Assembly: GCF_000466965.1 (NCBI RefSeq) | Contig: NZ_BATB01000003.1 | Coordinates: 1-64,000 of the forward strand | Direction of reading: 5' to 3' | Source: Limimaricola cinnabarinus LL-001 | Lineage (GTDB): Bacteria; Pseudomonadota; Alphaproteobacteria; Rhodobacterales; Rhodobacteraceae | Length of the DNA stretch: 64,000 bases | Shown here: piece after piece, positions 18,220 through 26,907 of the stretch | Layout of the letters: each line of letters starts with the position of its first letter | Position numbering within the stretch: position 1 is the stretch's first letter | Notes under the pieces: generated by a model | What the model was told of the DNA's origin: nothing | The model's database searches: none | What the model saw: the letters and a program-made list of their open reading frames with translations, nothing else | Translations under genes and position numbers: made by a program

Positions 18220-19023
18220 ATGAGCACCGACACCGACCAGGGGATCCGCCGTTTCGGCCGGTTCAACACATTGGGCACCGCGACGCTCGCAAGCCGCGAG
18301 ATCCGCCGCTTTCTGAACGTCTGGGCGCAGACGGTGATGGCGCCGCTGATCAACGCGGCGCTGTTCCTGCTCATCTTCACCATCGCCATCGGCCCGCAGA
18401 GGGGCGACGTGATGGGCGTGGCTTTCCTGCATTTCCTCGCCCCCGGCCTGCTGATGATGACGGTGATCCAGCAGGCTTTCGCCAACACCTCGTCCTCGCT
18501 GGCTTCGGCCAAGGTGCAGGGCAACATCGTCGACACGCTGATGGCGCCGCTGTCACCGGCCGAGGTTCTGGCCGGTTACGTCGCAGGATCGGTGGCGCGC
18601 GGGCTGATCGTCGCGGTGGTCATCACCATCGGCGTCTGGCTGTTTCTGGGCGTCGGTCTGGCGCATCCCTTCTGGGCGCTGACCTTCTGGGTGCTGGGCT
18701 CGATCTTCATGGGATCGCTCGGGCTCATCGCCGGGATCTATGCGCAGAAGTTCGACCAACTCGCCGCGATCACCAATTTCCTCGTGACGCCGCTCGCCTT
18801 CCTGTCGGGCACCTTCTACTCGATCGACGCGCTGCCGGGCTTCATGCAGGTGATGAGCCACGCCAACCCGTTCTTCTACCTGATCGACGGGGCGCGCTAC
18901 GGCATGATCGGCGTGTCGGACAGCTCGCCCGTTCTGGGCCTCGGCGTGGCGCTGGTGTCCTGCTTGGTGGTGGTCGGCCTGGCCTGGACCTGGCTGCGAA
19001 AGGGCTACAGGCTCAAGCCGTGA
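18220..19023 (+). CDS. ABC-2 type transporter permease (orphan, no adjacent ATPase)
   Basis: 267-aa integral membrane protein with six hydrophobic segments, including FLHFLAPGLLMMTVIQQAFANTSSSL and a final helix VSCLVVVGLAWTWL. The pattern is that of ABC-2 permeases of polysaccharide/drug export (NodJ-like). The start at 18220 follows AGGAGG by 7 bp; the long upstream frame is antisense to gcrA and has no support. ABC-2 permeases normally sit next to their ATPase, but here the next gene is a GNAT overlapping the stop (GTGA) and no ATPase is nearby. Substrate unknown. Confidence 0.85.
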   Translation: MSTDTDQGIRRFGRFNTLGTATLASREIRRFLNVWAQTVMAPLINAALFLLIFTIAIGPQRGDVMGVAFLHFLAPGLLMMTVIQQAFANTSSSLASAKVQGNIVDTLMAPLSPAEVLAGYVAGSVARGLIVAVVITIGVWLFLGVGLAHPFWALTFWVLGSIFMGSLGLIAGIYAQKFDQLAAITNFLVTPLAFLSGTFYSIDALPGFMQVMSHANPFFYLIDGARYGMIGVSDSSPVLGLGVALVSCLVVVGLAWTWLRKGYRLKP

Positions 19024-19481
19024 GCCTGCTGCGCGACGCCGTTCCCGCCGATTTCGAACGCCTCGCCGTCGGGCTGCCGCCGCAGGGGCTCTTGCTGCCC
19101 GAGGCGGGGCTGGTGACGGCGCCGGTGGCGATGCTGCTGGCGCGGCGCTGCGAGGATCTGCGCGCGTTGCAGGGCTGGGGCGCCTGCCTGATCGTCGAGG
19201 GCGATCTCATGGTCGGCTTTGTGCTGCTCAACGGCATGGATGCGGCGGGTCATGCCGAGTTCGGCTATGCCGTCTCGCCGGGCCAGCGCGGCCGCGGGCT
19301 TGCGGGCGCAGCGGTCGGGGCCTTCGTGACACGCGCGGGCGACGAGGGGCTCGGGGCGCTTCTGGCCGAGACCGATCCCGGCAATGCGGGCTCGATCCGG
19401 GTGCTGGAGCGCAACCTCTTCACCCCCGTTCCCCCGACGCGCGAGGGGCGGCTGCGCTGGCGGCGCTACCTGCGCCGATAG
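19020..19481 (+). CDS. GNAT-family N-acetyltransferase
   Basis: About 153 aa starting from a GTG that overlaps the permease stop (GTGA). The acetyl-CoA binding region of the fold is visible as YAVSPGQRGRGLAGAAV, followed by ETDPGNAGSIRVLERN, the usual GNAT C-terminal pattern. Substrate unknown. The tight overlap suggests cotranscription with the ABC-2 permease, though a functional link cannot be read from the sequence. Confidence 0.78.
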   Translation: MSLLRDAVPADFERLAVGLPPQGLLLPEAGLVTAPVAMLLARRCEDLRALQGWGACLIVEGDLMVGFVLLNGMDAAGHAEFGYAVSPGQRGRGLAGAAVGAFVTRAGDEGLGALLAETDPGNAGSIRVLERNLFTPVPPTREGRLRWRRYLRR

Positions 19482-19676
19482 AACGGGTCATCGGCAAGAT
19501 CCGGCGCGGACGGCTGTTTCCGGGGTCTGATCTGCATCCGCCGCAGCTTCGATACGGATTGCGAGATTGCGCCGTGCCATGTGCCTCCGGGCGTTCGGGA
19601 TCATCCGACATCGCCTCCGGCCCGCGCGGCGGTTTTCCTCTTTTCGTCCGCGTCTTCCTCGCCTAACGTCGCGCCC

Positions 19677-19721
19677 ATGACGCAGATCGCCGCCTTTGCC
19701 GCCCCCCGACGCCGACGCTGA
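19677..19721 (+). CDS. Candidate arginine leader peptide MTQIAAFAAPRRRR
   Basis: A 14-codon ORF, ATG at 19677 and TGA at 19719-19721, ending in four consecutive Arg codons (CGA CGC CGA CGC). It precedes argD-argF, arginine biosynthetic genes, by 109 bp. Runs of the end-product amino acid at the end of a short leader ORF are the hallmark of ribosome-mediated attenuation. No strong Shine-Dalgarno is visible, so translation is unproven. I do not recall a characterised arginine leader of this type, though I cannot search. Confidence 0.55.
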   Translation: MTQIAAFAAPRRRR

Positions 19722-19810
19722 AGCCCACCCGCTTCGCGACGCGGCCTCTTTTGCGTCTTCCTCCCCCCGCGACAATTGACTCGCCCCTGCCGCTGCGGCA
19801 CCAACGGGGC
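19708..19810 (+). promoter_or_regulatory. Candidate attenuator hairpins between the Arg leader ORF and argD
   Basis: GACGC occurs three times (19708-19712 and 19714-19718 within the Arg codons, and 19738-19742) and its complement GCGTC once downstream (19753-19757). The Arg-codon copies and the downstream copy therefore compete for one partner, the topology of an attenuator. A separate stem GAAGC/GCTTC (19720-19724 with 19731-19735) overlaps the leader stop, and a nested hairpin (GCCCC...GGGGC, 19783-19810, enclosing TGCCG/CGGCA) lies just before the argD Shine-Dalgarno. No classic U-run follows any stem, so control may act on translation or through Rho. Confidence 0.4.
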
Positions 19811-19829
19811 CTCTTACAGGACCATTGCC

Positions 19830-21014
19830 ATGATCCCCTCGATCCTGCCGACCTACAACCGCGCGCCGCTGTCCTTCGTGAAGGGCGAGGGCGTCTGGCT
19901 GCAGACCGAGGACGGGCGGCGATATCTCGATCTCGGCGCGGGCATCGCGGTCAACGCGTTGGGGCACGCCAACCCCGATCTCGTGGATGCGCTGACCACC
20001 CAAGCGAACGCGCTGTGGCATGTGTCGAATCTCTACCAGATCCCGGCGCAGCAGAAGCTGGCCGACGCGCTGGTCGAGCGCACCTTCGCCGACACCTGCT
20101 TCTTCACCAACTCGGGCACCGAAGCGATGGAGCTGGTGGTGAAGATGGCGCGGAAATACTGGCATGATCAGGGCCAGCCCGAGCGGACCCGCATCCTGAC
20201 CTTCGAAGGCGCGTTCCACGGTCGGTCCTCGGCCGCGATCGCCGCCGTCGGGACCGAGAAGATGACCAAGGGGTTCGGGCCGCTTCTGTCGGGTTTCACG
20301 CAGCTGCCATGGGGCGATCACGAGGCGCTGCGCGAGGCGGCGGCGCAGGCCGATGTCGGCGCGATCCTGATCGAGCCGGTGCAGGGCGAGGGCGGCATCC
20401 GGCCCGTTCCCGACCAGTGCCTGAAGGGGCTGCGCGACCTGTGCGACGATATCGGCGCGCTGCTGATCTTCGACGAGGTGCAGTGTGGCATGGGCCGGAC
20501 CGGCAAGTTGTTCGCCCATGAATGGGCGGGCGTTACGCCGGACATCATGATGGTCGCCAAGGGCATCGGCGGCGGCTTTCCCCTAGGTGCGGTGCTGGCG
20601 ACCGAGGCGGCGGCGGCCTGCATGGTGGCGGGCACGCATGGCTCGACCTATGGCGGCAACCCGCTGGCCTGCGCCGTGGGGGCGAAGGTGATGGAGATCG
20701 TCGCGAGCGAAGACTTCCTCGACGGCGTCCGCGCCCGGTCGGGACGGCTGCGCCAAGGGCTCGAAGGGCTCGTCGCCAGCCACCCGGAGGTGTTCGAGGG
20801 CGTGCGCGGAACCGGGCTGATGCTCGGGCTGAAATGCAAGGGCGCGCCGGCCGATCTGGTGCAGGCGGGCTATGCCGAAGGCGTGCTCACCGTGCCTGCC
20901 GCCGACAACGTGGTGCGCCTGCTGCCGCCTCTCAACATCGCCGAGGCCGAGATCGACGAGGCGCTGTCCCGGCTCGACCGGGTGGCGGCGCGGGTCGGGT
21001 CCGATGCCGGGTAA
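19830..21014 (+). CDS. argD: Acetylornithine aminotransferase
   Basis: 394-aa PLP-dependent class III aminotransferase converting N-acetylglutamate semialdehyde to N-acetylornithine in arginine biosynthesis. The start at 19830 gives the family N terminus MIPSILPTYNRAPLSFVKGEG. Visible motifs are FFTNSGTEAMELVVK (91-105), GAFHGRSSA, IFDEVQCGMGRTG and the PLP lysine K244 in MVAKGIGGG. Cotranscription with argF two genes on supports ArgD over other class III transaminases. A GNAT gene overlaps its last 11 bp. Confidence 0.95.
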   Translation: MIPSILPTYNRAPLSFVKGEGVWLQTEDGRRYLDLGAGIAVNALGHANPDLVDALTTQANALWHVSNLYQIPAQQKLADALVERTFADTCFFTNSGTEAMELVVKMARKYWHDQGQPERTRILTFEGAFHGRSSAAIAAVGTEKMTKGFGPLLSGFTQLPWGDHEALREAAAQADVGAILIEPVQGEGGIRPVPDQCLKGLRDLCDDIGALLIFDEVQCGMGRTGKLFAHEWAGVTPDIMMVAKGIGGGFPLGAVLATEAAAACMVAGTHGSTYGGNPLACAVGAKVMEIVASEDFLDGVRARSGRLRQGLEGLVASHPEVFEGVRGTGLMLGLKCKGAPADLVQAGYAEGVLTVPAADNVVRLLPPLNIAEAEIDEALSRLDRVAARVGSDAG

Positions 21015-21504
21015 CTACCGCTTCAGGCCGCTGGTCGCCTCCGACCGGCGGCTCTTCGACCGCTGGCTGGCGGAGCCGCATATCGGCGGCTGGTGGGGCG
21101 ATGCCGCCACCGAATGGGCCGAGATCACCCGCGACTGGGCCGAGGGCAACACCGGCACCGACATGCGCATCGTCGAGCATGAGGGGCATCCCTTCGCCTA
21201 TGTGCAGGATTACGAAGCGCATTTCTACGACATGCCGCATTACGCGCAGCTCCCCAAGGGCGCGCGCGGCATGGATTCCTTCCTTGGTGATCCGGCCTAT
21301 CTCGGGCGCGGCCACGGGGCGGCCTTTCTGCGGGCGCGGGCCCTGCAGCTGATCGCCGCGGGCGCACCGCTCGTCGCGGTCGATCCCTCGCCCGACAACA
21401 CCCGCGCCATCGCCGCCTATCTGCGCGCGGGCTTCGAAGGCGACGCCGTGATGCCCTGCGAGGACGGCACGCCGATCCGGCTGATGACGCTGGCGCGGGC
21501 ATGA
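21004..21504 (+). CDS. GNAT-family acetyltransferase, AAC(6')/IucB-like, inside the arg operon
   Basis: 166 aa. The order of blocks (RFRPLVASDRRLFDRWLAEPHIGGWWG; HPFAYVQDYEA; MDSFLGDPAYLGRGHGAAFLRA; VDPSPDNTRAIAAYLRAGFE) matches the acetyltransferase family that includes aminoglycoside 6'-N-acetyltransferases and IucB. The ATG at 21004 lies inside the argD stop region (11-bp overlap), so it is translated with the arg genes. The true substrate is unknown; an amine related to ornithine or arginine metabolism is a guess from position, and resistance should not be assumed. Confidence 0.82.
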   Translation: MPGNYRFRPLVASDRRLFDRWLAEPHIGGWWGDAATEWAEITRDWAEGNTGTDMRIVEHEGHPFAYVQDYEAHFYDMPHYAQLPKGARGMDSFLGDPAYLGRGHGAAFLRARALQLIAAGAPLVAVDPSPDNTRAIAAYLRAGFEGDAVMPCEDGTPIRLMTLARA

Positions 21505-21592
21505 GATCACCGTTCACCCATGACGCGGGAGGAGGTCGCGGCAGCGACGACGGGCAACGCCCGCTTTCCGACACCAGACCGAAGAGACAGCC

Positions 21593-22519
21593 ATGACCCA
21601 TTTCCTCGACATCCTGCCCACGCCCACCGCCGATCTGCGCCAGATGATCGGCCAGGCCCGCACCATGAAGGACGCGCGCCGCGACCGCCCCAAGGGGATG
21701 TGCGACGACGAGACACCACTCGACGGGCGGATGGTCGCGCTGATCTTCGAGAAGCCCTCGACCCGCACCCGTGTCAGCTTTGACGTGGGCGCGCGGCAGA
21801 TGGGCGCGCAGACCATGGTGCTGTCGGGCACCGACATGCAGCTCGGCCATGGCGAGACCATCGCCGACACGGCGCGGGTGCTGTCGCGCTACGTCGATCT
21901 CATCATGATCCGCACCTTCGAGGAGCAGACCCTGCTGGAGATGGCCGAGAACGCCACCGTGCCGGTGATCAACGGTCTCACGAACCGCACCCACCCGTGC
22001 CAGATCATGGCCGACATCATGACCTTCGAGGAGCATCGCGGGCCGATCAAGGGCCGCAAGGTCGTCTGGTCCGGCGACGGCAACAACGTCTTCGCGAGCT
22101 TTGCGCAGGCCGCCGCGCAGTTCGAGTTCGACCTCGTCTTCACCGGGCCGCGCCCGCTCGACCCCGAGCCCGAGATCCTCGAGGCGGCGCGCGCGGCGGG
22201 CGGCAATATCGAGATCGTCCGCGATCCGATGGCGGCGGTCGAAGGCGCCGATCTCGTGGTCACCGACACATGGGTGTCGATGCACGACCCGGTCTCGGCG
22301 CGCGAGCGTCGGCACAACCAGCTGCGCGGCTATCAGGTCAATGCCGAGCTGATGGGTCGCGCCAAGCCGGACGCGCTCTTCATGCACTGCCTGCCCGCGC
22401 ATCGCGACGACGAGGCGACGAGCGAGGTGATGGACGGGCCGCATTCGGTGATCTTCGACGAGGCCGAGAACCGGCTGCATGCGCAAAAGGCGGTCATGCG
22501 CTGGTGCCTGGGCGTGTGA
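21593..22519 (+). CDS. argF: Ornithine carbamoyltransferase
   Basis: 308 aa. It transfers the carbamoyl group from carbamoyl phosphate to ornithine, giving citrulline. Visible motifs are STRTR (56-60, carbamoyl phosphate), HPCQ (134-137), DTWVSMHD near 225, and HCLP (265-268) at the ornithine site. It lies 88 bp after the GNAT gene. Its stop overlaps the GTG of the following GNAT gene. Confidence 0.96.
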   Translation: MTHFLDILPTPTADLRQMIGQARTMKDARRDRPKGMCDDETPLDGRMVALIFEKPSTRTRVSFDVGARQMGAQTMVLSGTDMQLGHGETIADTARVLSRYVDLIMIRTFEEQTLLEMAENATVPVINGLTNRTHPCQIMADIMTFEEHRGPIKGRKVVWSGDGNNVFASFAQAAAQFEFDLVFTGPRPLDPEPEILEAARAAGGNIEIVRDPMAAVEGADLVVTDTWVSMHDPVSARERRHNQLRGYQVNAELMGRAKPDALFMHCLPAHRDDEATSEVMDGPHSVIFDEAENRLHAQKAVMRWCLGV

Positions 22520-23036
22520 CGCCCCCGTTCCGGCTGGTGCCGCTCGCCGTCGAGGATGCCGAGGCGCTCGCGGCCTCGAGGTGGCGAACCGCGACTGGTT
22601 CGAGCGCGAGGTGCCGCCGCGCCCGGCGGCCTATTTCGACGCGGACGCGCTGCGCGAGATCCTGCGTGAGATGCTGGAGGGGCCGGAGGCCGAGCGTGCC
22701 CGCTTCTTTCTGGTGCGGGCCATGGACGGGACGATCATGGGCCGGGTCAACCTGACCGGCATCACCGATGGGCCGCGCGGCCGCGAGGCGGAGGTCGGCT
22801 ACCGCGTCGGGCCCGCCCATGCGCGGCAGGGCCTTGCCCGCGCGGCGCTGGGCGTGGCGATCCACATGGCGCGCGAAATCGGGCTCGATCGGCTGAAGGC
22901 AAAGGTCCCCGAACACCATGTCGCCTCGATCCGGGTACTGGAGACCAATGGCTTCATGCCCACGGGGGAGGCGCCCGTGATGGCCGAACTGCACGGCGCG
23001 CCGCTGTCGCTTTCGCACTACGCCCGCGATCTGTGA
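22516..23036 (+). CDS. GNAT-family acetyltransferase (RimJ/RimL-like), frame interrupted
   Basis: The reading frame opens at a GTG overlapping the argF stop ([20 protein letters not shown]) and continues in another frame with [14 protein letters not shown]. One base is missing at about 22576 (GCC TCGAG where GCC TTCGAG restores the frame). The repaired product is about 173 aa with [19 protein letters not shown] (acetyl-CoA site) and [17 protein letters not shown]. It is probably an intact enzyme in vivo. Substrate unknown. Third GNAT within 4 kb around the arg genes. Confidence 0.75.
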
Positions 23037-23094
23037 CGGGGAACGCGGGCCTGTGCCTTGCGTTGTTTCCGGATTCCAAGCACCGGAGACCGCC

Positions 23095-23766
23095 ATGCCC
23101 CGCCCCGACGCCATCGCCTTCGACGCCGTGGAGACGCTGTTCTCGTTGGAAAAACTGCGCCCCCGGATGGAGCAGGCCGGCCTTGAGAGTTACCAACTCG
23201 AGAGCTGGTTCGCACAGATGCTGCGCGACGCCTTCGCGCTGGGCGCGCTCGACATCTACAGGCCGTTCCGGGAAGTGGCCGAGGCCACGCTCGACGTGAT
23301 GATGACCGCCAAGGGCATCGGGAGGCGTGCGGAGAGGATCGAGGCGATCCTTTCGGGCTTTACCGAGCTTGATGCCGAACCGGATGTAAAGCCCGCGATG
23401 CAGGCGGTGGCGCGGGCCGGCGTGCCGATTGCCACGGTGACCAATGGCAGCGAAAAGGTCACTCGTGCGCTGATCGAGCGAAACGGGCTGTCGGAGCTGG
23501 TCTCGCAGGTGATCTCGGTCGACGAGGTAGGCCACTGGAAACCGGTGGCGCGGGTCTACCACCACGCCGCCGCGCGGATCGGCGTGCCGCCCGAACGGCT
23601 CGCCCTCGTCGCGGCACATGGTTGGGACGTGCAGGGCGCGCGCAGCGCCGGGCTGGTCACCGGTTATGTCGCACGCAAGAGCAAGCCGCGCAGCGCGGTC
23701 ATGGCCGAGGCGGATGTCGAAGCGGCGTCGCTGCCCGAGGTCGTGGAGGGGCTTCTGAACGCCTGA
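23095..23766 (+). CDS. HAD-superfamily hydrolase, haloacid dehalogenase type II-like
   Basis: 223 aa. HAD motifs in order: motif I with the nucleophile in AIAFDAVETLF, motif II TNGSEKVT near 120, motif III lysine in GHWKPVARVYHHAA, and motif IV-like AAHGWDVQGARSAG. The spacing and the AHGWDVQGA block resemble the L-2-haloacid dehalogenase group, but many members of that group act on other phosphorylated or halogenated substrates. The ATG at 23095 follows GGAGA; an earlier frame adds 14 residues without support. It converges on the Nudix gene. Confidence 0.8.
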   Translation: MPRPDAIAFDAVETLFSLEKLRPRMEQAGLESYQLESWFAQMLRDAFALGALDIYRPFREVAEATLDVMMTAKGIGRRAERIEAILSGFTELDAEPDVKPAMQAVARAGVPIATVTNGSEKVTRALIERNGLSELVSQVISVDEVGHWKPVARVYHHAAARIGVPPERLALVAAHGWDVQGARSAGLVTGYVARKSKPRSAVMAEADVEAASLPEVVEGLLNA

Positions 23767-23769
23767 GGC

Positions 23770-24216
23770 TCAGAGGTTTCGCAGAATCTCGCGCAGCCCG
23801 TCCTCGGTGACGAGGCGCGCGGCGGCCTTCGCCGAGACCCAGCGCCTGTCGCGGCGCTTCACCTCGGGATAGATATCGAGCACCTTCTTGGCCTTCACCT
23901 CGAACACCCGCGTGATGCAGATGTCCTCATCCCCGTGCTTGGACTGCTTGACCGCGACGAAGGTGCCGATGGGCTTGCGCTTGACCTTGCCCTCGCGGAC
24001 ACCGGCCTCTTCCCAAGCCTCGACCAGTGCGGCTTCGCTGTCGTGCTTGCCCTCCATGGGCCAGCCCTTGGGCAGGATCCAGCGCCCTTCGGAGGAGGTC
24101 ACGAGAAGCACTTCGCGGCCCTTTTCGCCCTTGCGATGGCACAGGGCGGCGAGTTGGCGGTGGATCGGGGTGGTGTAGTTGCCGGACATGTCGTCCGGTA
24201 GGTCCTTAGGGCTCAT
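23770..24216 (-). CDS. Nudix hydrolase, diphosphoinositol-polyphosphate phosphohydrolase-like
   Basis: 148 aa from the ATG at 24216 (MSPKDLPDDMSGNY); a 39-residue upstream extension in the same frame is AT-rich and looks like promoter DNA. The Nudix region reads GRWILPKGWPMEGKHDSEAALVEAWEEAGV, with the catalytic EEAGV end intact though the usual RE is VE. The pattern matches Nudix proteins of the diphosphoinositol/ApnA hydrolase type widespread in alphaproteobacteria. Physiological substrate unknown. Confidence 0.82.
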   Translation of the reverse strand: MSPKDLPDDMSGNYTTPIHRQLAALCHRKGEKGREVLLVTSSEGRWILPKGWPMEGKHDSEAALVEAWEEAGVREGKVKRKPIGTFVAVKQSKHGDEDICITRVFEVKAKKVLDIYPEVKRRDRRWVSAKAAARLVTEDGLREILRNL

Positions 24217-24352
24217 CTGAAGCTGCCTCGATAATCGTACCGTTCTTGTTCTTGTGATCATTAACATAACATCACGAACAGGTAATGCAATCTGACCAAT
24301 CCATATCCTACGGCCTGGGGCAAATTGTGGCACGATAGCCGCGACGTCGGAA

Positions 24353-26761
24353 TCAGGTCCCGCGCGGCTTGGCGCGCAGGGTCGGCGCCGCCTCGGTCGG
24401 GTCTTCGGGCCAAGGGTGGCGGGGATAGCGGCCGCTCATATCACGGCGCACATCCGCATAGGAGCTGGCCCAGAAGCCGGGCAGGTCGTCGGTGACCTGC
24501 ACCGGCCGCCCGGCGGGCGAAAGGAGTGTCATCTTGAGAGGCGTGCCGCCGACGGTCGGGTGCCGCGTGACGCCGAACACCTCCTGCAGCCTGAGCGAAA
24601 CCGCGGGCTGCGCGTCGTCATAATCGATCGGAACCTGCCGCCCCAGCGGCGTGGTGAAGCCCGGCGGCGCCTCGCGGTCGAGCGTCTGGGTCTGGTTCCA
24701 GTCGAGCATCGCGCGCCACGGCCCGAGCAGGTCGAAACCCTTCCAGTCGCCCGCGCTCCTCACGTCACCGAGGAACGGCAGCAGCCAGTCCTCCAGCGTC
24801 TCCATGAGGGTGTCGTCCGACAGGTCCGGCAGATCTGCGCCGCCCGCGCGCACCAGCAGGACCCGGGTGCGAAACCGCTCGGCGGCGGGCGAGGGGCGCA
24901 GGCCGAGCTGGCGCACGCCGATCAGCATGGCGCGGGCAACCTGATCCTCGGGGGCGTCGCGCCAGATCCGGTCCGACAGGGCGATGGCGCCGAGACGCTC
25001 CTGCAATCGCGCCACGACACGGTTCTCGCGCTTGGACCAGTCGCAGAGCGTCACCTCGGCGATGCGGTCGGGAAAGATCTCGCGCAGCTCCGCCTCCTCG
25101 ATCCGCGCCGCCATGCGGAGCCGCGCCTCGGGTACGTCGTCGGAGAGATCCGTTGCCACGATCAGCCGGGCGCCCGCAAGCGGATCGGTCGCTGCCATCA
25201 CCGCGCCGCGCCCGCCCGACAGCAGCCAGCGCGGATCGTCGCCCGGCCGGCGCAGCCCGATCCGGTCGGGATAGGCGAGTGCGGCCATCGCGCCGGGCGA
25301 CATTTCGGGACCCGTGGCGCGGCCCCGCGACAGGCGTTTCGCCTCGTCGCGGATGCGGGCGAGCGCGCCCATGTCCGGGCCACCGGGCAGGTCGCGCCGT
25401 CCGGCGATGGCGGCGAGGCGGACGGAGAGGTCGGCCCCCGCGCCGCGCATCGGGTCGCGCTCGCCCATGAGAGCGGCGAGAGGGGCCGCCTGCGCGCCCG
25501 CCAGTTCCAGCATATGGCCCAGCCGGGGATGCAGCGGCAGCCCGGCAAGGCGGCGTCCATGCGCGGTGATCGAGCCCGCACCGTCGAGCGCGCCCAGATC
25601 GCGCAGGAGCGCCTGCGCCTCGGTGAGGGCGGGGCCGGGCGGCGGGGTCAGGAAGGGCAGGGCCTCCGAGCCCCATTGCGCCAGTTCGAGCGCCAGCGGC
25701 GCGAGGTCGGCGCTGGCGATCTCGGGCAGGGGAAAGGCTGCGAGCGCGCCCTCCTCGCCACGGGTCCAAAGGCGATAGGCGACGCCGGGGGCGACCCGGC
25801 CGGCGCGGCCCGCGCGCTGATCGGCCTCGGCCCGCGTGGCCTTTTCCGTTACCAACCGCGACATGCCCGATCCGGGGTCGAAACGGGCCCGGCGGGCGCG
25901 GCCCGCATCGACGACGACGCGGATGTCGGGGATCGTCAGCGAAGTCTCGGCGATGGAGGTCGCCAGCACCACCCGTCTGCCCCTCCCCGGCTCCAGCGCC
26001 GCGGCCTGTTGGGCGGGCGGCAGCGCACCATAAAGCGGCAGCACCTCGCAACCCGAGAGGCGCGACGTCAGCAGCCCCTGAACCCGCCGGATCTCGCCCT
26101 CGCCGGGCAGGAACACCAAGATCGAACCTTCAGCCTCGGCGGCGGCCCGGACCACGAGGTCGGCGGTCTCCGTCTCAAGCCGTGCGCGCGGCCCGAGCGG
26201 GCGGTCGAGCCAGCGCGTCTCGACCGGAAAGCTGCGGCCTTCGGAGACGACGACCGGCGCGCCCATCAGATCGGCCACGGGCTGCGCGTCGAGCGTGGCC
26301 GACATCGCCACGAGCACCAGATCCTCGCGCAGCGCGGCCCGGATTTCGAGGCACAGAGCGAGGCCGAAATCGGCGTTGAGAGAGCGTTCGTGGAATTCGT
26401 CGAAGATCACCGCGCCGATGCCCGAAAGCTCGGGGTCCGATTGCACCATCCGCGTCAGGATGCCTTCGGTCACGACCTCGATCCGGGTGCCCTTGGAAAC
26501 CTTGGCCTCGCCACGGATGCGAAATCCGACCGTCTCGCCGACCCGTTCGCCCAGCGTCGCGGCCATCCGCATGGCTGCCGCACGGGCGGCGAGGCGGCGC
26601 GGCTCGAGCATGATGATGCGCCCCGTGATCCTTGGCAGCATCGCCAGCGGCACCCGCGTCGTCTTGCCCGCGCCGGGCGGGGCCATCAGCACCGCCTGTC
26701 CCTTGCGCTTGATCGCGGCGAGCAGGTCGGGCAGGGCATCGTCGATCGGCAGTCGGGTCAT
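24353..26761 (-). CDS. hrpB: ATP-dependent helicase HrpB
   Basis: 802-aa DExH-box helicase. Walker A is APPGAGKTT (27-35), motif II is DEFH (121-124), motif III is MSATLDA, and motif VI is QRAGRAGRVAPG. The C-terminal HrpB-specific domain (LGRQVPIDYDDAQPAVSLRLQEVFGV and FWASSYADVRRDMSGRYPRHPWPEDP) is present and the length is normal. Function in Gram-negative bacteria is poorly defined. Single gene unit, followed on the same strand by the Nudix gene. Confidence 0.93.
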   Translation of the reverse strand: MTRLPIDDALPDLLAAIKRKGQAVLMAPPGAGKTTRVPLAMLPRITGRIIMLEPRRLAARAAAMRMAATLGERVGETVGFRIRGEAKVSKGTRIEVVTEGILTRMVQSDPELSGIGAVIFDEFHERSLNADFGLALCLEIRAALREDLVLVAMSATLDAQPVADLMGAPVVVSEGRSFPVETRWLDRPLGPRARLETETADLVVRAAAEAEGSILVFLPGEGEIRRVQGLLTSRLSGCEVLPLYGALPPAQQAAALEPGRGRRVVLATSIAETSLTIPDIRVVVDAGRARRARFDPGSGMSRLVTEKATRAEADQRAGRAGRVAPGVAYRLWTRGEEGALAAFPLPEIASADLAPLALELAQWGSEALPFLTPPPGPALTEAQALLRDLGALDGAGSITAHGRRLAGLPLHPRLGHMLELAGAQAAPLAALMGERDPMRGAGADLSVRLAAIAGRRDLPGGPDMGALARIRDEAKRLSRGRATGPEMSPGAMAALAYPDRIGLRRPGDDPRWLLSGGRGAVMAATDPLAGARLIVATDLSDDVPEARLRMAARIEEAELREIFPDRIAEVTLCDWSKRENRVVARLQERLGAIALSDRIWRDAPEDQVARAMLIGVRQLGLRPSPAAERFRTRVLLVRAGGADLPDLSDDTLMETLEDWLLPFLGDVRSAGDWKGFDLLGPWRAMLDWNQTQTLDREAPPGFTTPLGRQVPIDYDDAQPAVSLRLQEVFGVTRHPTVGGTPLKMTLLSPAGRPVQVTDDLPGFWASSYADVRRDMSGRYPRHPWPEDPTEAAPTLRAKPRGT

Positions 26762-26852
26762 GGCGCGCCTCGGATCGGCCGGGTCTGGGACGCTGCCCCC
26801 GCCGCCCGTCGGCGGCTCCCCCGGAGTATTTCAGGTGCAAAGTCGCATGTGA

Positions 26853-26887
26853 AAAGGCCCGGCGCCTCGCGAGAGGGCCGGGCCTTT
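26853..26887 (-). terminator. Rho-independent terminator of rpmB
   Basis: Perfect 11-bp stem AAAGGCCCGGC (26853-26863) with GCCGGGCCTTT (26877-26887), ending in TTTTC on the minus strand, 20 bp after the rpmB stop. The A/T symmetry means it could also act on the plus strand. Confidence 0.85.
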
Positions 26888-26907
26888 CTGATCGCGATCC
26901 GAAAGGA

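Larger units (their letters stand above)
19482..19829 (+). promoter_or_regulatory. argD leader region
   Basis: A 348-bp gap between the GNAT gene and argD. It holds a 14-codon Arg-rich ORF (19677-19721), an 11-bp direct repeat GCGTCTTCCTC (19650-19660 and 19753-19763), and three hairpins between the small ORF and argD. I see no longer coding frame. The first ~150 bp have nothing I can assign. AGGA at 19818-19821 serves as the argD ribosome binding site. Confidence 0.55.

Noticed and set aside
21004-21504. Aminoglycoside resistance gene
   Set aside because: The AAC(6')-like GNAT fold is shared with many metabolic acetyltransferases, and the gene is embedded in the arg operon with host-like composition.
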